In this document: in pieces, positions 35,312 to 44,061 of the stretch
Numbering within the stretch: the stretch's first letter is position 1
Layout: each line of letters opens with the position of its first letter
Assembly (NCBI RefSeq): GCF_014218355.1
Contig: NZ_AP023368.1
Span: 3,290,001-3,354,000, forward strand
Length of the DNA stretch: 64,000 nucleotides
Direction of reading: 5' to 3'
DNA from: Anaerocolumna chitinilytica
Lineage (GTDB): Bacteria > Bacillota > Clostridia > Lachnospirales > Lachnospiraceae
Notes under the pieces: model-generated
Told to the model about the DNA's origin: nothing
Databases searched by the model: none
The model's input: only the letters and a program-made list of their open reading frames with translations
Position numbers and translations under genes: made by a program

Positions 35312-36214
35312 CTAGCCTAATTTACGAAGCAGCTTCTGTACTATAATATTGCATAGGAGCATTATAAAAAACAGAATCACTGCAATGGTACACGCATAGC
35401 CCAACTCATATCTCACATTACCGTAGTCATGGAGATGTGTCAGAATGGTATGCCCTGCATAACTGGCAGAAGGGAAGCCTGCCAGATCAATGGAAATCTG
35501 TGAAACCGACAGGGAACCTGTAATCTGCATAACCGCACCGAACATAAGCTGGGGCTTCATAGAGGGTAAGGTTATATACCAGAGTTCCTGCCAGCGGTTC
35601 CTGACCCCCTCCACCGCTGCCGCTTCATACCAGGACTTATCTACGTTCTGAAGCCCTGCAATAAAAGCCAGGAAGCTAACGCCAAGACTTAACCACAGCT
35701 GTACCACAATCAATATGGGCATAACATACTTGGCAGTTTCAAACCATAGGATACGGCTCTGGATAAATCCCAGCTTTAACAGCCAGGCATTTGCCCATCC
35801 GTAAGTATCGGAAGAGAAAATCAGTTTCCATATCATATAGGCATTACCCGAAATAGAGGGGGCATAAAATACCAGGGTAATGATGGACCTTGGAACCGGG
35901 GGCAGCTCATTAATCATCCAGGCAAACAAAAAGCACATAATATAGCTGATAGGGCCGGTTATCAAAGCAAACAGCAGCGTATTCTTAATGGCAATCAGGA
36001 ATACGTCATCCCGCACCAAGAGATTTATGTAATTGGTCAGCCCGTTAAAACTGGGAGCTTCCACCATGTTAAAGGATGTAAAGCTTAAAACAATGGAAAC
36101 AACTACCGGAATCAGTGTAAATACAATAAATATCGTTGCAAAAGGTGCAATGAGCAGATATTTGTACTTATGATGCTTCCATACCAGTGATAAAGGCTCT
36201 TTCTTCTTTTTCAA
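35312..36214 (-). CDS. Carbohydrate ABC permease, MalF-like (pair B), TTG start
   Basis: CUT1 permease with six helices, N-terminal YLLIAPFATIFIVFTLIPVV and EAA loop SWYEAAAVEGVRNRWQELWY. Start is the TTG at 36214: AAGGAGGT lies 7 nt upstream, and the open frame further up runs into the solute-binding protein gene without a ribosome site. 300 residues. It begins 19 nt after the stop of that gene, consistent with the order binding protein, MalF, MalG. Confidence 0.9.
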   Translation of the reverse strand: MKKKKEPLSLVWKHHKYKYLLIAPFATIFIVFTLIPVVVSIVLSFTSFNMVEAPSFNGLTNYINLLVRDDVFLIAIKNTLLFALITGPISYIMCFLFAWMINELPPVPRSIITLVFYAPSISGNAYMIWKLIFSSDTYGWANAWLLKLGFIQSRILWFETAKYVMPILIVVQLWLSLGVSFLAFIAGLQNVDKSWYEAAAVEGVRNRWQELWYITLPSMKPQLMFGAVMQITGSLSVSQISIDLAGFPSASYAGHTILTHLHDYGNVRYELGYACTIAVILFFIMLLCNIIVQKLLRKLG

Positions 36215-36233
36215 GGAAATACCTCCTTCTATT

Positions 36234-39143
36234 CTATTTCTGCACTGATAAGTGGAATTCCCTGCGCTTGTTGGTAATCTCCTTATCAATGGTCTTCAAA
36301 TTTAAGTACAGGGTTTCTCTGGGGTTGGCACCTTCTGCTACTACATTGTTAAAGGAATATAGTACCATTCTTGTCAGCATATAATTACCGGGGACTGCCG
36401 GTATTCCTACGGTGGATTGCATCTGTGACAATATTTGGGTAAGCTCTGCATTACTCCAGGGCAGCCTCTTAATAACTTCCGGATCGGCAGCCGGATAACG
36501 GGCAGAAGTTCCCATGACGGATTCTACGGTATTAGCATACTGCAGTTGTGTTTCTGTATTATTCCACCATTTTACAAACTTCCAGGCGGCCTCTTTTTTC
36601 TTAGATGTATTCAGGATTGCACTGTTTACCGTTTCAATCACATAGGAGTCGTTCACAGCCCCATCTTCCCCTTTTACTCCCGGTAGAGTGGTAAAGGACC
36701 AAAGACCTTTGATTTCAGGAGCAAATACCTCTAACTGGCAGTAGGTGGTGTACTTAATCACACCAATTGGCATTTCTCCGGTACGGAATCTGGTGGAGAA
36801 ATCCACATTGGGATTAAATCCGTAATTGGTAAAGAAATCCGTATAAGTCTTAAAAGCTTCCATTGCCGCATCCGTTCCAAGATTGCCGGCTATTCCATAA
36901 TCATTACCGGTGCCTTTATACAAATTACCGCCGAACTGATAGACCAGGGAAGGATAAAAATTCGGTGCCCCCTGGGCATTCGGAAGGAAAAATTCATAGT
37001 TATTTTTCTTTAAAACCGGTAGGATTGCTTTTACATCCTCCCAGGTTTTTGGCGTTTCTGCTCCTATAGCCTTTAGAATATCATCTCTCGTAAACAGCAT
37101 CATAAAATCCGCCTGTTCCGGTATACCGTATACGCTGCCAAGATAAGAAGCAGCATCCAGCTCACTCTTATAATATTTGCCGGTGGCTTCCGAAAACCCG
37201 TCCAGCTTTGATAAATCCACCACCGCACCGCGCATGGCAAAATCCAGCAGGGTTGCCTGGTTAAGCCCGATAACTGCATCGGGACTGTTACCGGCAAGAG
37301 CCGCCCTTAATACCACATCCACAGGAATTAACTGCAGGTCGATATTAATATTATTTTCCGGTGTAAATTTCTCATCAATAAGGTTCTGAATAATCTGCGC
37401 CTGCTCCCTGCCGATGCTCTGCACATTAGCTGCCGTTCCGGCGTTGACCATCCAAACTTTTATGGTATCGCCCCCTGCTGTATCCTCTTTCTCACTTACC
37501 TGGCTTATCTTAGCAAAGAAAGTGGAGAAGAAACGGATTGTTCCGTAATAAGCACTTTCCATAAAGCTGCTCTTCGCTCTCGGCAAGTCCCCGCCCGGTG
37601 ACGACAGGATAAAGCTGTCAAGCTCCAGAGGCATCTCGGAGATGTTGACCAGCCAGGTTGCCAGAGCTGAAATATTCTCCTTCAGCTGCGCTACTTCTTC
37701 CACTACGCTTTCAGGATTTTTGGCAAGTCCCTTCGCTTCTACTGCCATTTTCTCAAGAAGACTGGTGTTTTCCCCTTTTTCTCCGGTGATTGCAACCAGG
37801 TTATCAACTATCTGATACAGCCTTGCTTCTTCCTCTGTCATAGTCTGCTGAAAATCCGGGATTTTCTTCGCAATCTGATAATCAATGAACTTATCCGGTG
37901 TCTGTCCGGTTATCTGTGTCACTTTCAGATACATCTGGTTCAACCGGTACATACTTTCTTCCACATCGTTAATAATGCCTCCGAAATCCCCCATTACACA
38001 TTCCAGACTGATGGTGTTGGTTCCTGCCTTCAGATAAAAGAGATAGGGTGTTCCATCAGACCCTGTTATCGTATAATTTGACATACTGCTGCTGTAATCG
38101 AAATTAACGGCATCCATTTCCGAATAAGGAACCGTTCCGTTTATGTACAATCTTCTAACCGAGGTTACACCCCTCTTCAGATTCTGTCTGCCCTTAAAAG
38201 TCAATTCATAAAGTCCTTCTTTTGGAACGGTAATATCCCAGGATATCGCATTACCCGGCTGTTTCCAGTTGTTTGCTCCAATGGTGTTGTATTTAATCTT
38301 ATACGGGTGATACGGATATAGCAGAGAATCTGAGTAATTCTTCTGAATATTAATAGAAGATGAATTTTTTTCAATATAGGAAGTGCCGCCTTCTGCACGT
38401 TCTGCCTGGCAAATAATGTTTTTACCGTCATATACCGGATACTTTTCTTTTAATTGGTTAATAACCTCTGCGTAAGCTGCCGGCTTTTCTGCTTTTTGAA
38501 AGATAATTGACGTAAATTCAACGGGCTCTTTAATAGCTTCAAAAGTTAAGGTATTGGTACCCTTTTTTAAATAAAATACGTAAGGCTCTCCTGTTCTTCT
38601 TTCGGAATCTTCCACATAAATCTTTGTTTCCTTATAGATTTCTTTTGTATTTGGTCTTATTTCATTTCCGTTTTTGCTCTTAATTTCACCATCGGTCCAA
38701 AAACGTTTAAACACCACCTGTTCCAGACCGTCATAACATATTTCGCCGTTAAGAAGAAGTCTTCTTTGAATATCCGAGGTGGTTCCTGTACGAGGAATAT
38801 ACCCTATCTGAAGATTGTAAAAACCTTCTGTCTGAACCTCAAAGGTCCAGGTTATAGAACCACTGTCACCTGTTGCCAGACCTTTGTCCGTCTTTTCTGC
38901 TGTCATGCCGCCTGTTGTCTTAAAAGAATTCAGATTTACTTGCAGACTGGTATCCAGAATCGTTCCGTTATAACCATTCTGGTCGAGATATTCCTTATAG
39001 GACGTGTCATAAACAGCGGCATTTGAGGCTGGAACTGCATACATTCCCTTAGAATGATCCTTATTTAAAATCAAGGCAGTAACCGCAATAATTACGAATA
39101 ATACGGTTATTAGAAGTATTATTAAGGACTTCTTCGATTTCAT
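36234..39143 (-). CDS. Membrane-anchored solute-binding protein fused to two beta-sandwich modules, 969 aa
   Basis: Chimeric ABC binding protein. The N-terminus is a single hydrophobic helix (SLIILLITVLFVIIAVTALI) with no lipobox, so it is anchored as an uncleaved segment. Two related beta-sandwich modules follow, at about residues 55-230 and 255-400. Each has a WTFEV/SWDIT strand, then GFYNLQIGY or GLYELTFKG, an RRLLLNGE/RRLYINGT turn and a PYVFYLKKGTNTLTFE/PYLFYLKAGTNTISLE strand, like carbohydrate-binding modules. After a helical linker, the last 400 residues form the binding-protein fold (KVWMVNAGTAANVQ, DAVIGLNQATLLDFAMRG, AAWKFVKWWNNTETQLQYAN). This layout is unusual for a binding protein. 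Confidence 0.85.
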   Translation of the reverse strand: MKSKKSLIILLITVLFVIIAVTALILNKDHSKGMYAVPASNAAVYDTSYKEYLDQNGYNGTILDTSLQVNLNSFKTTGGMTAEKTDKGLATGDSGSITWTFEVQTEGFYNLQIGYIPRTGTTSDIQRRLLLNGEICYDGLEQVVFKRFWTDGEIKSKNGNEIRPNTKEIYKETKIYVEDSERRTGEPYVFYLKKGTNTLTFEAIKEPVEFTSIIFQKAEKPAAYAEVINQLKEKYPVYDGKNIICQAERAEGGTSYIEKNSSSINIQKNYSDSLLYPYHPYKIKYNTIGANNWKQPGNAISWDITVPKEGLYELTFKGRQNLKRGVTSVRRLYINGTVPYSEMDAVNFDYSSSMSNYTITGSDGTPYLFYLKAGTNTISLECVMGDFGGIINDVEESMYRLNQMYLKVTQITGQTPDKFIDYQIAKKIPDFQQTMTEEEARLYQIVDNLVAITGEKGENTSLLEKMAVEAKGLAKNPESVVEEVAQLKENISALATWLVNISEMPLELDSFILSSPGGDLPRAKSSFMESAYYGTIRFFSTFFAKISQVSEKEDTAGGDTIKVWMVNAGTAANVQSIGREQAQIIQNLIDEKFTPENNINIDLQLIPVDVVLRAALAGNSPDAVIGLNQATLLDFAMRGAVVDLSKLDGFSEATGKYYKSELDAASYLGSVYGIPEQADFMMLFTRDDILKAIGAETPKTWEDVKAILPVLKKNNYEFFLPNAQGAPNFYPSLVYQFGGNLYKGTGNDYGIAGNLGTDAAMEAFKTYTDFFTNYGFNPNVDFSTRFRTGEMPIGVIKYTTYCQLEVFAPEIKGLWSFTTLPGVKGEDGAVNDSYVIETVNSAILNTSKKKEAAWKFVKWWNNTETQLQYANTVESVMGTSARYPAADPEVIKRLPWSNAELTQILSQMQSTVGIPAVPGNYMLTRMVLYSFNNVVAEGANPRETLYLNLKTIDKEITNKRREFHLSVQK

Positions 39144-39227
39144 ACTGATACCCGTGCCTTTCCAGATAAATTTATATTTAAGCTACCTTAAGGTAACTAA
39201 TAGAAGTAATTCATTTCCGTATAAATT

Positions 39228-39295
39228 GGTTGCTGCAATCCGTCTCATTTCATCCTGCAATCCTTGCAGTCCTATACTGACGTTTTGCAGCAACC
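39228..39295 (-). promoter_or_regulatory. Intercistronic stem-loop between the two binding-protein genes
   Basis: GGTTGCTGCAA (39228-39238) pairs perfectly with TTGCAGCAACC (39285-39295). Nested inside is a second perfect hairpin, CTGCAA-TCC-TTGCAG (39255-39269), sharing the TGCAA motif. It sits in the 192-bp gap after the first gene of the operon and lacks a T run, so mRNA stabilisation or processing is likelier than termination. Confidence 0.6.
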
Positions 39296-39335
39296 GGAAA
39301 TTAACTTCAAACTTTTTTACTGTTAAGCCACCCTT

Positions 39336-41420
39336 TTACTCCGCTTCCGCTACTGTTACAGACAGGGTCACATTACTGCTGTTACCGGCAAAATCTGTGG
39401 CTGTAATAACCACATCATAATCTCCGGGTGTGGACGTATCAAGACCAGAGATATCCGCTGTAATATTAGCAGAGATATCAAGACCGTCCGTATCAACGGC
39501 ACTTGCAATGAAATCACCTTTCCAGGCGATTTTGGATGCATCCTCATCCAGCTTAATCTTGCGGTAATCCTTTACCTGTGTGATAACAGGCGCCTTCTTA
39601 TTCTCCGGATCATAAACCGTAACCGCAGAACTTAAGTTAGCTTCGTTCTTAGATTTATCCGCCATCTTAACCTTCAGACCATCTCCATAACTTCCCACCT
39701 TGGAGAAATCGGCAGCCGAATAGTCATAAGTTGCAGCAGTTGCATCAAGAACACCGTCAATAGCATCCTCAATGGATAAATAATCTGAGAAGGCAATCTT
39801 CTTCGGGTCCGTTCCCGCAGGGAATACCAGAGGCTTTGCCACAGTAATAACCGGTGCAATATTATCCCTTATCTCATCACTGGCAAGAATACTTTCCATA
39901 TTGGCGGCCTTTTCCGTAAACAGATTCTTATTGGCAGCAATGGATACATCATAGGATGCATAACCGTCAACACCATAAAGGGATTTGCCGAAGATATCAT
40001 CCCAGACAACACGGAAACCAAGAAGATCAGAATAATCATTGGGAACCGTCTGTTTGGATATATACTGGAAGGTCTTTAAGAGATCATCCCCGTAAGTTTC
40101 ATTAAAGATATCCAATCCAAATCCTGTAGCCTGGGTTGTAGCTGCACTGTCTTTATATGCAGCGATGCTGTCAACACCGCCAAGAGTCTTATAATAAGTA
40201 CTGTAGTAAACCTTAAGGAATTCAAGGGCAAGTTTGGTTGTGTCAGCATCAACACCCTTTAAGATACCGATACTGTCACCTACTGTTAAAACCTGCTTAT
40301 AATTGGGGTCATCCGAAGCCATATCATCGGGTCTGGGCCAGGGAACCATACCAATAGATTCTCCTCTGTCAGCCGCTGAGGAAGCCACACCTGCAATAGT
40401 CCAGTCGGCACAGTCAGTAAATACGGTAGCACCTGCTCCAAAGTCACCGGAGCCCTGTAACCATTTAGGGGTATAACCATCATCGTAAAGACCGCACTCT
40501 GATAATAAACCTCCATCCATTAATTCCTTAATATAAGAAGTTGCTTTTAAGGCCTCTTTGGAATCAGCCTTTAATCCATCAGAACCATAGATTTCTCCGC
40601 CGTCAGCAAAAATAGCGGAAAGTCCTGCGAAACGGTGATCTGTTTCATAAGCTTTTACCTTATCATACTGTGTACCATCAGGAGCTTTGGTATTAGCATA
40701 AAAGGTCTGGATTTTAGAAAGGTAATCCTTGAAGGCACTCCATGTCCATTTGCCATCCAGGAACAAATCAGTAGGATATATAGTCTTGCCATCAGCATCC
40801 TTTAAGGAGTCTACCTTTTCAATCATTGAAGCATTGTAGATCAAAGGCCATCTGGGGATAAAAGCCTGCTTGGATGTCAGGAAGTAATTATGTCCATATA
40901 ACTTGTCATATAGCATCCAGGAATATTCAGGGTCAGAGAACAAATCTGCATAGTCATCAAGAGGCTGTAGAATATTCTGGGATAAAATTGTATTTTCTGA
41001 ACCACCCCACAGTATAGCAATATCGCAAACCGGATTACCCGCAAGTACACTGGTAATTAATTCACTTCGAGTATCTGTTGCATACTGAACGAATTCTACA
41101 TCCACATTCAACTGCTCTTTTGCTGCCTTCAATGCAGCTAAAGATGCCTGTCTGGATGTTTCATCCATTGTGTATTCCCCGGTAGTTGGGTCCTTATAGT
41201 TAGGATCCAGACCTGCTTGCCAGTGTGTTCCCCAACGAAGAACTTTTGATTCTCCCTCAGGTGTTGCAGTATCAGCCTTTGTAGGCTCGTTCGTGATTGC
41301 TGCCTCTGTAGGCTTCATGGTTTCTTCCGAACCTTTTTTAGAGCAGCCCGTCATTCCCGCTGCCAGCATTGAAAAGATAATTACAACTGCTGCTGACCTT
41401 TTCAGTACTTTCTTAATCAT
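39336..41420 (-). CDS. Lipoprotein solute-binding protein with C-terminal Ig-like domains, 694 aa
   Basis: First gene of the galactan operon. Lipoprotein signal with lipobox AAGMTGC (Cys26). The binding-protein fold runs to about residue 510 (VLRWGTHWQAGLDPNYKDP, FVQYATDTRSELITSVLAG, CDIAILWGGSENTIL). Two Ig-like/bacterial repeat domains then occupy about 510-694 (NIAPVITVAKPLVFPAG, then APVITQVKDYRKIKLDEDA and PGDYDVVITATDFAGNSS). AAGGAGGAAGG precedes ATG 41420. It should deliver sugar to one of the two permease pairs. The terminal Ig domains are uncommon on binding proteins and suggest contact with cell wall or polymer. Confidence 0.88.
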   Translation of the reverse strand: MIKKVLKRSAAVVIIFSMLAAGMTGCSKKGSEETMKPTEAAITNEPTKADTATPEGESKVLRWGTHWQAGLDPNYKDPTTGEYTMDETSRQASLAALKAAKEQLNVDVEFVQYATDTRSELITSVLAGNPVCDIAILWGGSENTILSQNILQPLDDYADLFSDPEYSWMLYDKLYGHNYFLTSKQAFIPRWPLIYNASMIEKVDSLKDADGKTIYPTDLFLDGKWTWSAFKDYLSKIQTFYANTKAPDGTQYDKVKAYETDHRFAGLSAIFADGGEIYGSDGLKADSKEALKATSYIKELMDGGLLSECGLYDDGYTPKWLQGSGDFGAGATVFTDCADWTIAGVASSAADRGESIGMVPWPRPDDMASDDPNYKQVLTVGDSIGILKGVDADTTKLALEFLKVYYSTYYKTLGGVDSIAAYKDSAATTQATGFGLDIFNETYGDDLLKTFQYISKQTVPNDYSDLLGFRVVWDDIFGKSLYGVDGYASYDVSIAANKNLFTEKAANMESILASDEIRDNIAPVITVAKPLVFPAGTDPKKIAFSDYLSIEDAIDGVLDATAATYDYSAADFSKVGSYGDGLKVKMADKSKNEANLSSAVTVYDPENKKAPVITQVKDYRKIKLDEDASKIAWKGDFIASAVDTDGLDISANITADISGLDTSTPGDYDVVITATDFAGNSSNVTLSVTVAEAE

Positions 41421-41436
41421 AAACCTTCCTCCTTTT

Positions 41437-41460
41437 TAATGTGTAATCGGTTACACATTA
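41437..41460. promoter_or_regulatory. LacI-type operator O2 upstream of the galactan operon
   Basis: 24-bp inverted repeat with perfect arms TAATGTGTAA and TTACACATTA round the centre TCGG. It ends against the ribosome site of the first gene. Its centre is 62 bp from that of O1, close to six helical turns, which would suit looping. Confidence 0.8.
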
Positions 41461-41500
41461 TTACAAAATTCGCCTTTGGCAATTTACCCAATAAGATATA

Positions 41501-41520
41501 ATGTGTAATCGATTGCATAT
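41501..41520. promoter_or_regulatory. LacI-type operator O1 at the transcription start
   Basis: ATGTGTAATCGATTGCATAT contains the CG-centred core TGTAATCGATTGCA (41504-41517). It overlaps the expected start near 41518. Confidence 0.75.
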
Positions 41521-41524
41521 GACT

Positions 41525-41553
41525 ATTATATTATATAGATTTATACTTGTCAA
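41525..41553 (-). promoter_or_regulatory. Promoter of the galactan operon
   Basis: On the minus strand TTGACA (41553-41548), a 17-nt spacer and TATAAT (41530-41525), both perfect. The 313-bp gap 41421-41733 otherwise holds O1, O2 and the recQ terminator. Confidence 0.85.
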
Positions 41554-41663
41554 TTATACCCTTAAATTTATTTGCATAATATTTCTATAAAACTAATCTT
41601 ATTTATAGCGTTTATAGAGTAATTGCACATTACATTGCATTCTATTTGTTGCTATTGTGGCGT

Positions 41664-41716
41664 AAAAAGGCTGTTCATTTACGCATATAAACTTGCGAAA
41701 AACAAACAGCCCTTTA
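41664..41716 (-). terminator. Terminator downstream of recQ
   Basis: GGCTGTT (41669-41675) pairs with AACAGCC (41705-41711). On the minus strand the stem is followed by TTTTT, 18 nt after the recQ stop codon. Confidence 0.7.
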
Positions 41717-41733
41717 AAAGGTTATACTCTATT

Positions 41734-44028
41734 TCAGGTTCTTTCTATTAAGTCAAGTAATTTTAATTGTGCTTTTTCATCATATAGTATTACAAGGTAT
41801 TCATTACCGTTTCCACTGGTGCGATTTTCCGTTATAATTCCAGCTTCCTGCCCCTTCTCTGTAGGATATGTTTCCGGCCTCCCTAATTTGGGATTATAAC
41901 GCTCCAAAAGATAACCTTCTTTCTTTAATATAGCTGTAACATGGACACCGGCCAGCCTTTTCATAATACTTTCATCCCGGATATCATTTAACTTATCTAC
42001 GAACTGAGAGATTGTAATCTTTTCTTCTGTTTTATAAGCCTCCCGCATTTCTTTTGTCAATGAAAAATCATCTTTTAGCTTTTTGCTTCGGACTATCTTC
42101 TCCGGTTTTGGCTCGGCCTCAGCCGGTTCATATGCCAGGACTTCCTTACTTCCTTTGGTAAAATCCAGTATAGCTTTTAGAAATTTCTCTCCATACTTTA
42201 AAAATTTGTTCTCTCCCACACCGGTTACCGTCAGCATTTCATCCTTCGTGAAGGGAAGCTTTACACACATATCGGTAAGTGTCCTATCAGAAAAAATAAT
42301 ATATGGAGGCATACCCTCTTCCCTGGCAATATCTGTCCGTACCTGCCGAAGCATTTCAAAAAGGTCAAGCCCTCTGGATGTTAAAATCTCGGACTTACGT
42401 AATCTTCCTCCTTTCCCGGAGGCATTAGATCCTGCTTTTCCGTCTTCCCTATCTTCTGTGTTTGTCTTTGAAGTTTTAAGAATGACTGCTGCTTCTCCCT
42501 CTATCACCTTTAAGGCAGTACGGTTAAGCTTCACAACTGCATATTTATCACTAGTAACAAACAAATATTCGTCTAATATCAATTTATTTACTATCTGTTT
42601 TAGAAAACCTTCCTGATAAGAAGCCAGTTTTCCGTACATGCTCTGATTAACCATATTCGTAGCAGTCAGTTTTGCTGTCCTTCTTCCAAGCAATGCAGCA
42701 ATAATAAGATTTATACCATACCGCTGACCACTTTCCCTGATGCATTGTAAAATAACCATACTTTGCTTCGTTACATCTGTTTCTTCGTACTCATTTAAGC
42801 AGTTGCAGCAATTACCACAGGAGCTGTTACCGTATTGTCCGAAATAATTTAAGATATATTCTCTCAAACAATCCTTTGTAAAGCAGTAATAGGTCATTTT
42901 TTTGAGCCGTTCCATATCCCGTTCTAGAATAATCTCACGGTCCGCAAAATCCTGTTCTTCACCGGCATTGCCCTTCTCTATCAAGAATTTATTTACTTCC
43001 ACATCCCTGCCGCTGTACAGCAGAATGCATTCTGATGGCTCACCATCCCGTCCTGCTCTACCCGCCTCCTGGTAATAGCTTTCTATATTCTTTGGCATAT
43101 TATAGTGGATAACATAGCGCACATTGGATTTATCGATTCCCATACCAAAAGCATTCGTAGCCACCATTACAAGGTTTCTGTCATAGATGAAATTCTCCTG
43201 ATTCCGGCTTCTGTCTGTATCAGACATACCGGCATGATATTTGGCTGCTGCTACTCCCTCTTTCAATAAAAGTTCCCATAATTCTTCTACGTTATTTCTT
43301 GTATTACAGTAGATAATTCCGCATTTCCCCGGATGCTCCGCTATATAATGCAGAATCTCCTTCTCTTTATCCTTTGGTGTTCGAACCTCATAATAAAGAT
43401 TCTCTCTATCAAATCCAGTTACCACTACTTCCGGTGACTGAAGCTTTAGGATACAGCTGATATCCTCCATAACTTCCTTTGTTGCTGTTGCTGTAAAAGC
43501 CCCGATAACAGGCCTCTTCGGAAGCTGCTCAATAAACCTTACAATCTTTAGGTAACTCGGTCTAAAATCCTGCCCCCATTGTGAAATACAGTGAGCTTCA
43601 TCCACTGCTACCATAGAAATCCTGGTATTTAGAGCAAAATAAAGAAACTCTTCTGTTTCAAGCCGCTCAGGTGCAACATATATCAATTGATACTTTCCCT
43701 GCCTTGCATATTCAAGAGCCAGGCTAACCTGCCTTGCCGAAAGAGAACTGTTGATAAAAGCTGCATGAATACCAACTTCATTCAAAGCGGCTACTTGATC
43801 TTTCATAAGAGATATTAACGGCGATATTACCAGAGTTACCCCTTCCATAATGATACCGGGAATTTGATAGACCAGTGATTTACCGGCTCCTGTCGGCATA
43901 ATACCAAGAGCGTCTCTGCCGCCCAATATACTATGTATCAGAGTTTCCTGCCCATTTCGAAAATTCTCATAGCCAAAATACTTTTTAAGCACCTCCAAAG
44001 CCAAATTTCTTTTGTTATTTTGAATCAT
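41734..44028 (-). CDS. recQ: ATP-dependent DNA helicase RecQ, 764 aa
   Basis: Superfamily 2 3'-5' helicase for recombination and replication repair. Walker A PTGAGKS (Lys50), DEAHCISQWGQDFRPSY, the motif VI QEAGRAGRDGEPSEC, then the RQC zinc site (CFTKDC and CGNCCNC) and winged-helix region. An HRDC domain (IAREEGMPPYIIFSDRTLTD) is followed by about 120 further residues including a helix-turn-helix-like segment ending KLGRPETYPTEKG. The length exceeds E. coli RecQ (about 610) and fits the longer Firmicute form. It begins 33 nt after the NAD-kinase-like gene with AGGGGGAG upstream, so it is probably the last gene of the five-gene run. Confidence 0.95.
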   Translation of the reverse strand: MIQNNKRNLALEVLKKYFGYENFRNGQETLIHSILGGRDALGIMPTGAGKSLVYQIPGIIMEGVTLVISPLISLMKDQVAALNEVGIHAAFINSSLSARQVSLALEYARQGKYQLIYVAPERLETEEFLYFALNTRISMVAVDEAHCISQWGQDFRPSYLKIVRFIEQLPKRPVIGAFTATATKEVMEDISCILKLQSPEVVVTGFDRENLYYEVRTPKDKEKEILHYIAEHPGKCGIIYCNTRNNVEELWELLLKEGVAAAKYHAGMSDTDRSRNQENFIYDRNLVMVATNAFGMGIDKSNVRYVIHYNMPKNIESYYQEAGRAGRDGEPSECILLYSGRDVEVNKFLIEKGNAGEEQDFADREIILERDMERLKKMTYYCFTKDCLREYILNYFGQYGNSSCGNCCNCLNEYEETDVTKQSMVILQCIRESGQRYGINLIIAALLGRRTAKLTATNMVNQSMYGKLASYQEGFLKQIVNKLILDEYLFVTSDKYAVVKLNRTALKVIEGEAAVILKTSKTNTEDREDGKAGSNASGKGGRLRKSEILTSRGLDLFEMLRQVRTDIAREEGMPPYIIFSDRTLTDMCVKLPFTKDEMLTVTGVGENKFLKYGEKFLKAILDFTKGSKEVLAYEPAEAEPKPEKIVRSKKLKDDFSLTKEMREAYKTEEKITISQFVDKLNDIRDESIMKRLAGVHVTAILKKEGYLLERYNPKLGRPETYPTEKGQEAGIITENRTSGNGNEYLVILYDEKAQLKLLDLIERT

Positions 44029-44061
44029 GTACTCCCCCTAGTTCTTTCGTTCTTTAAACGT

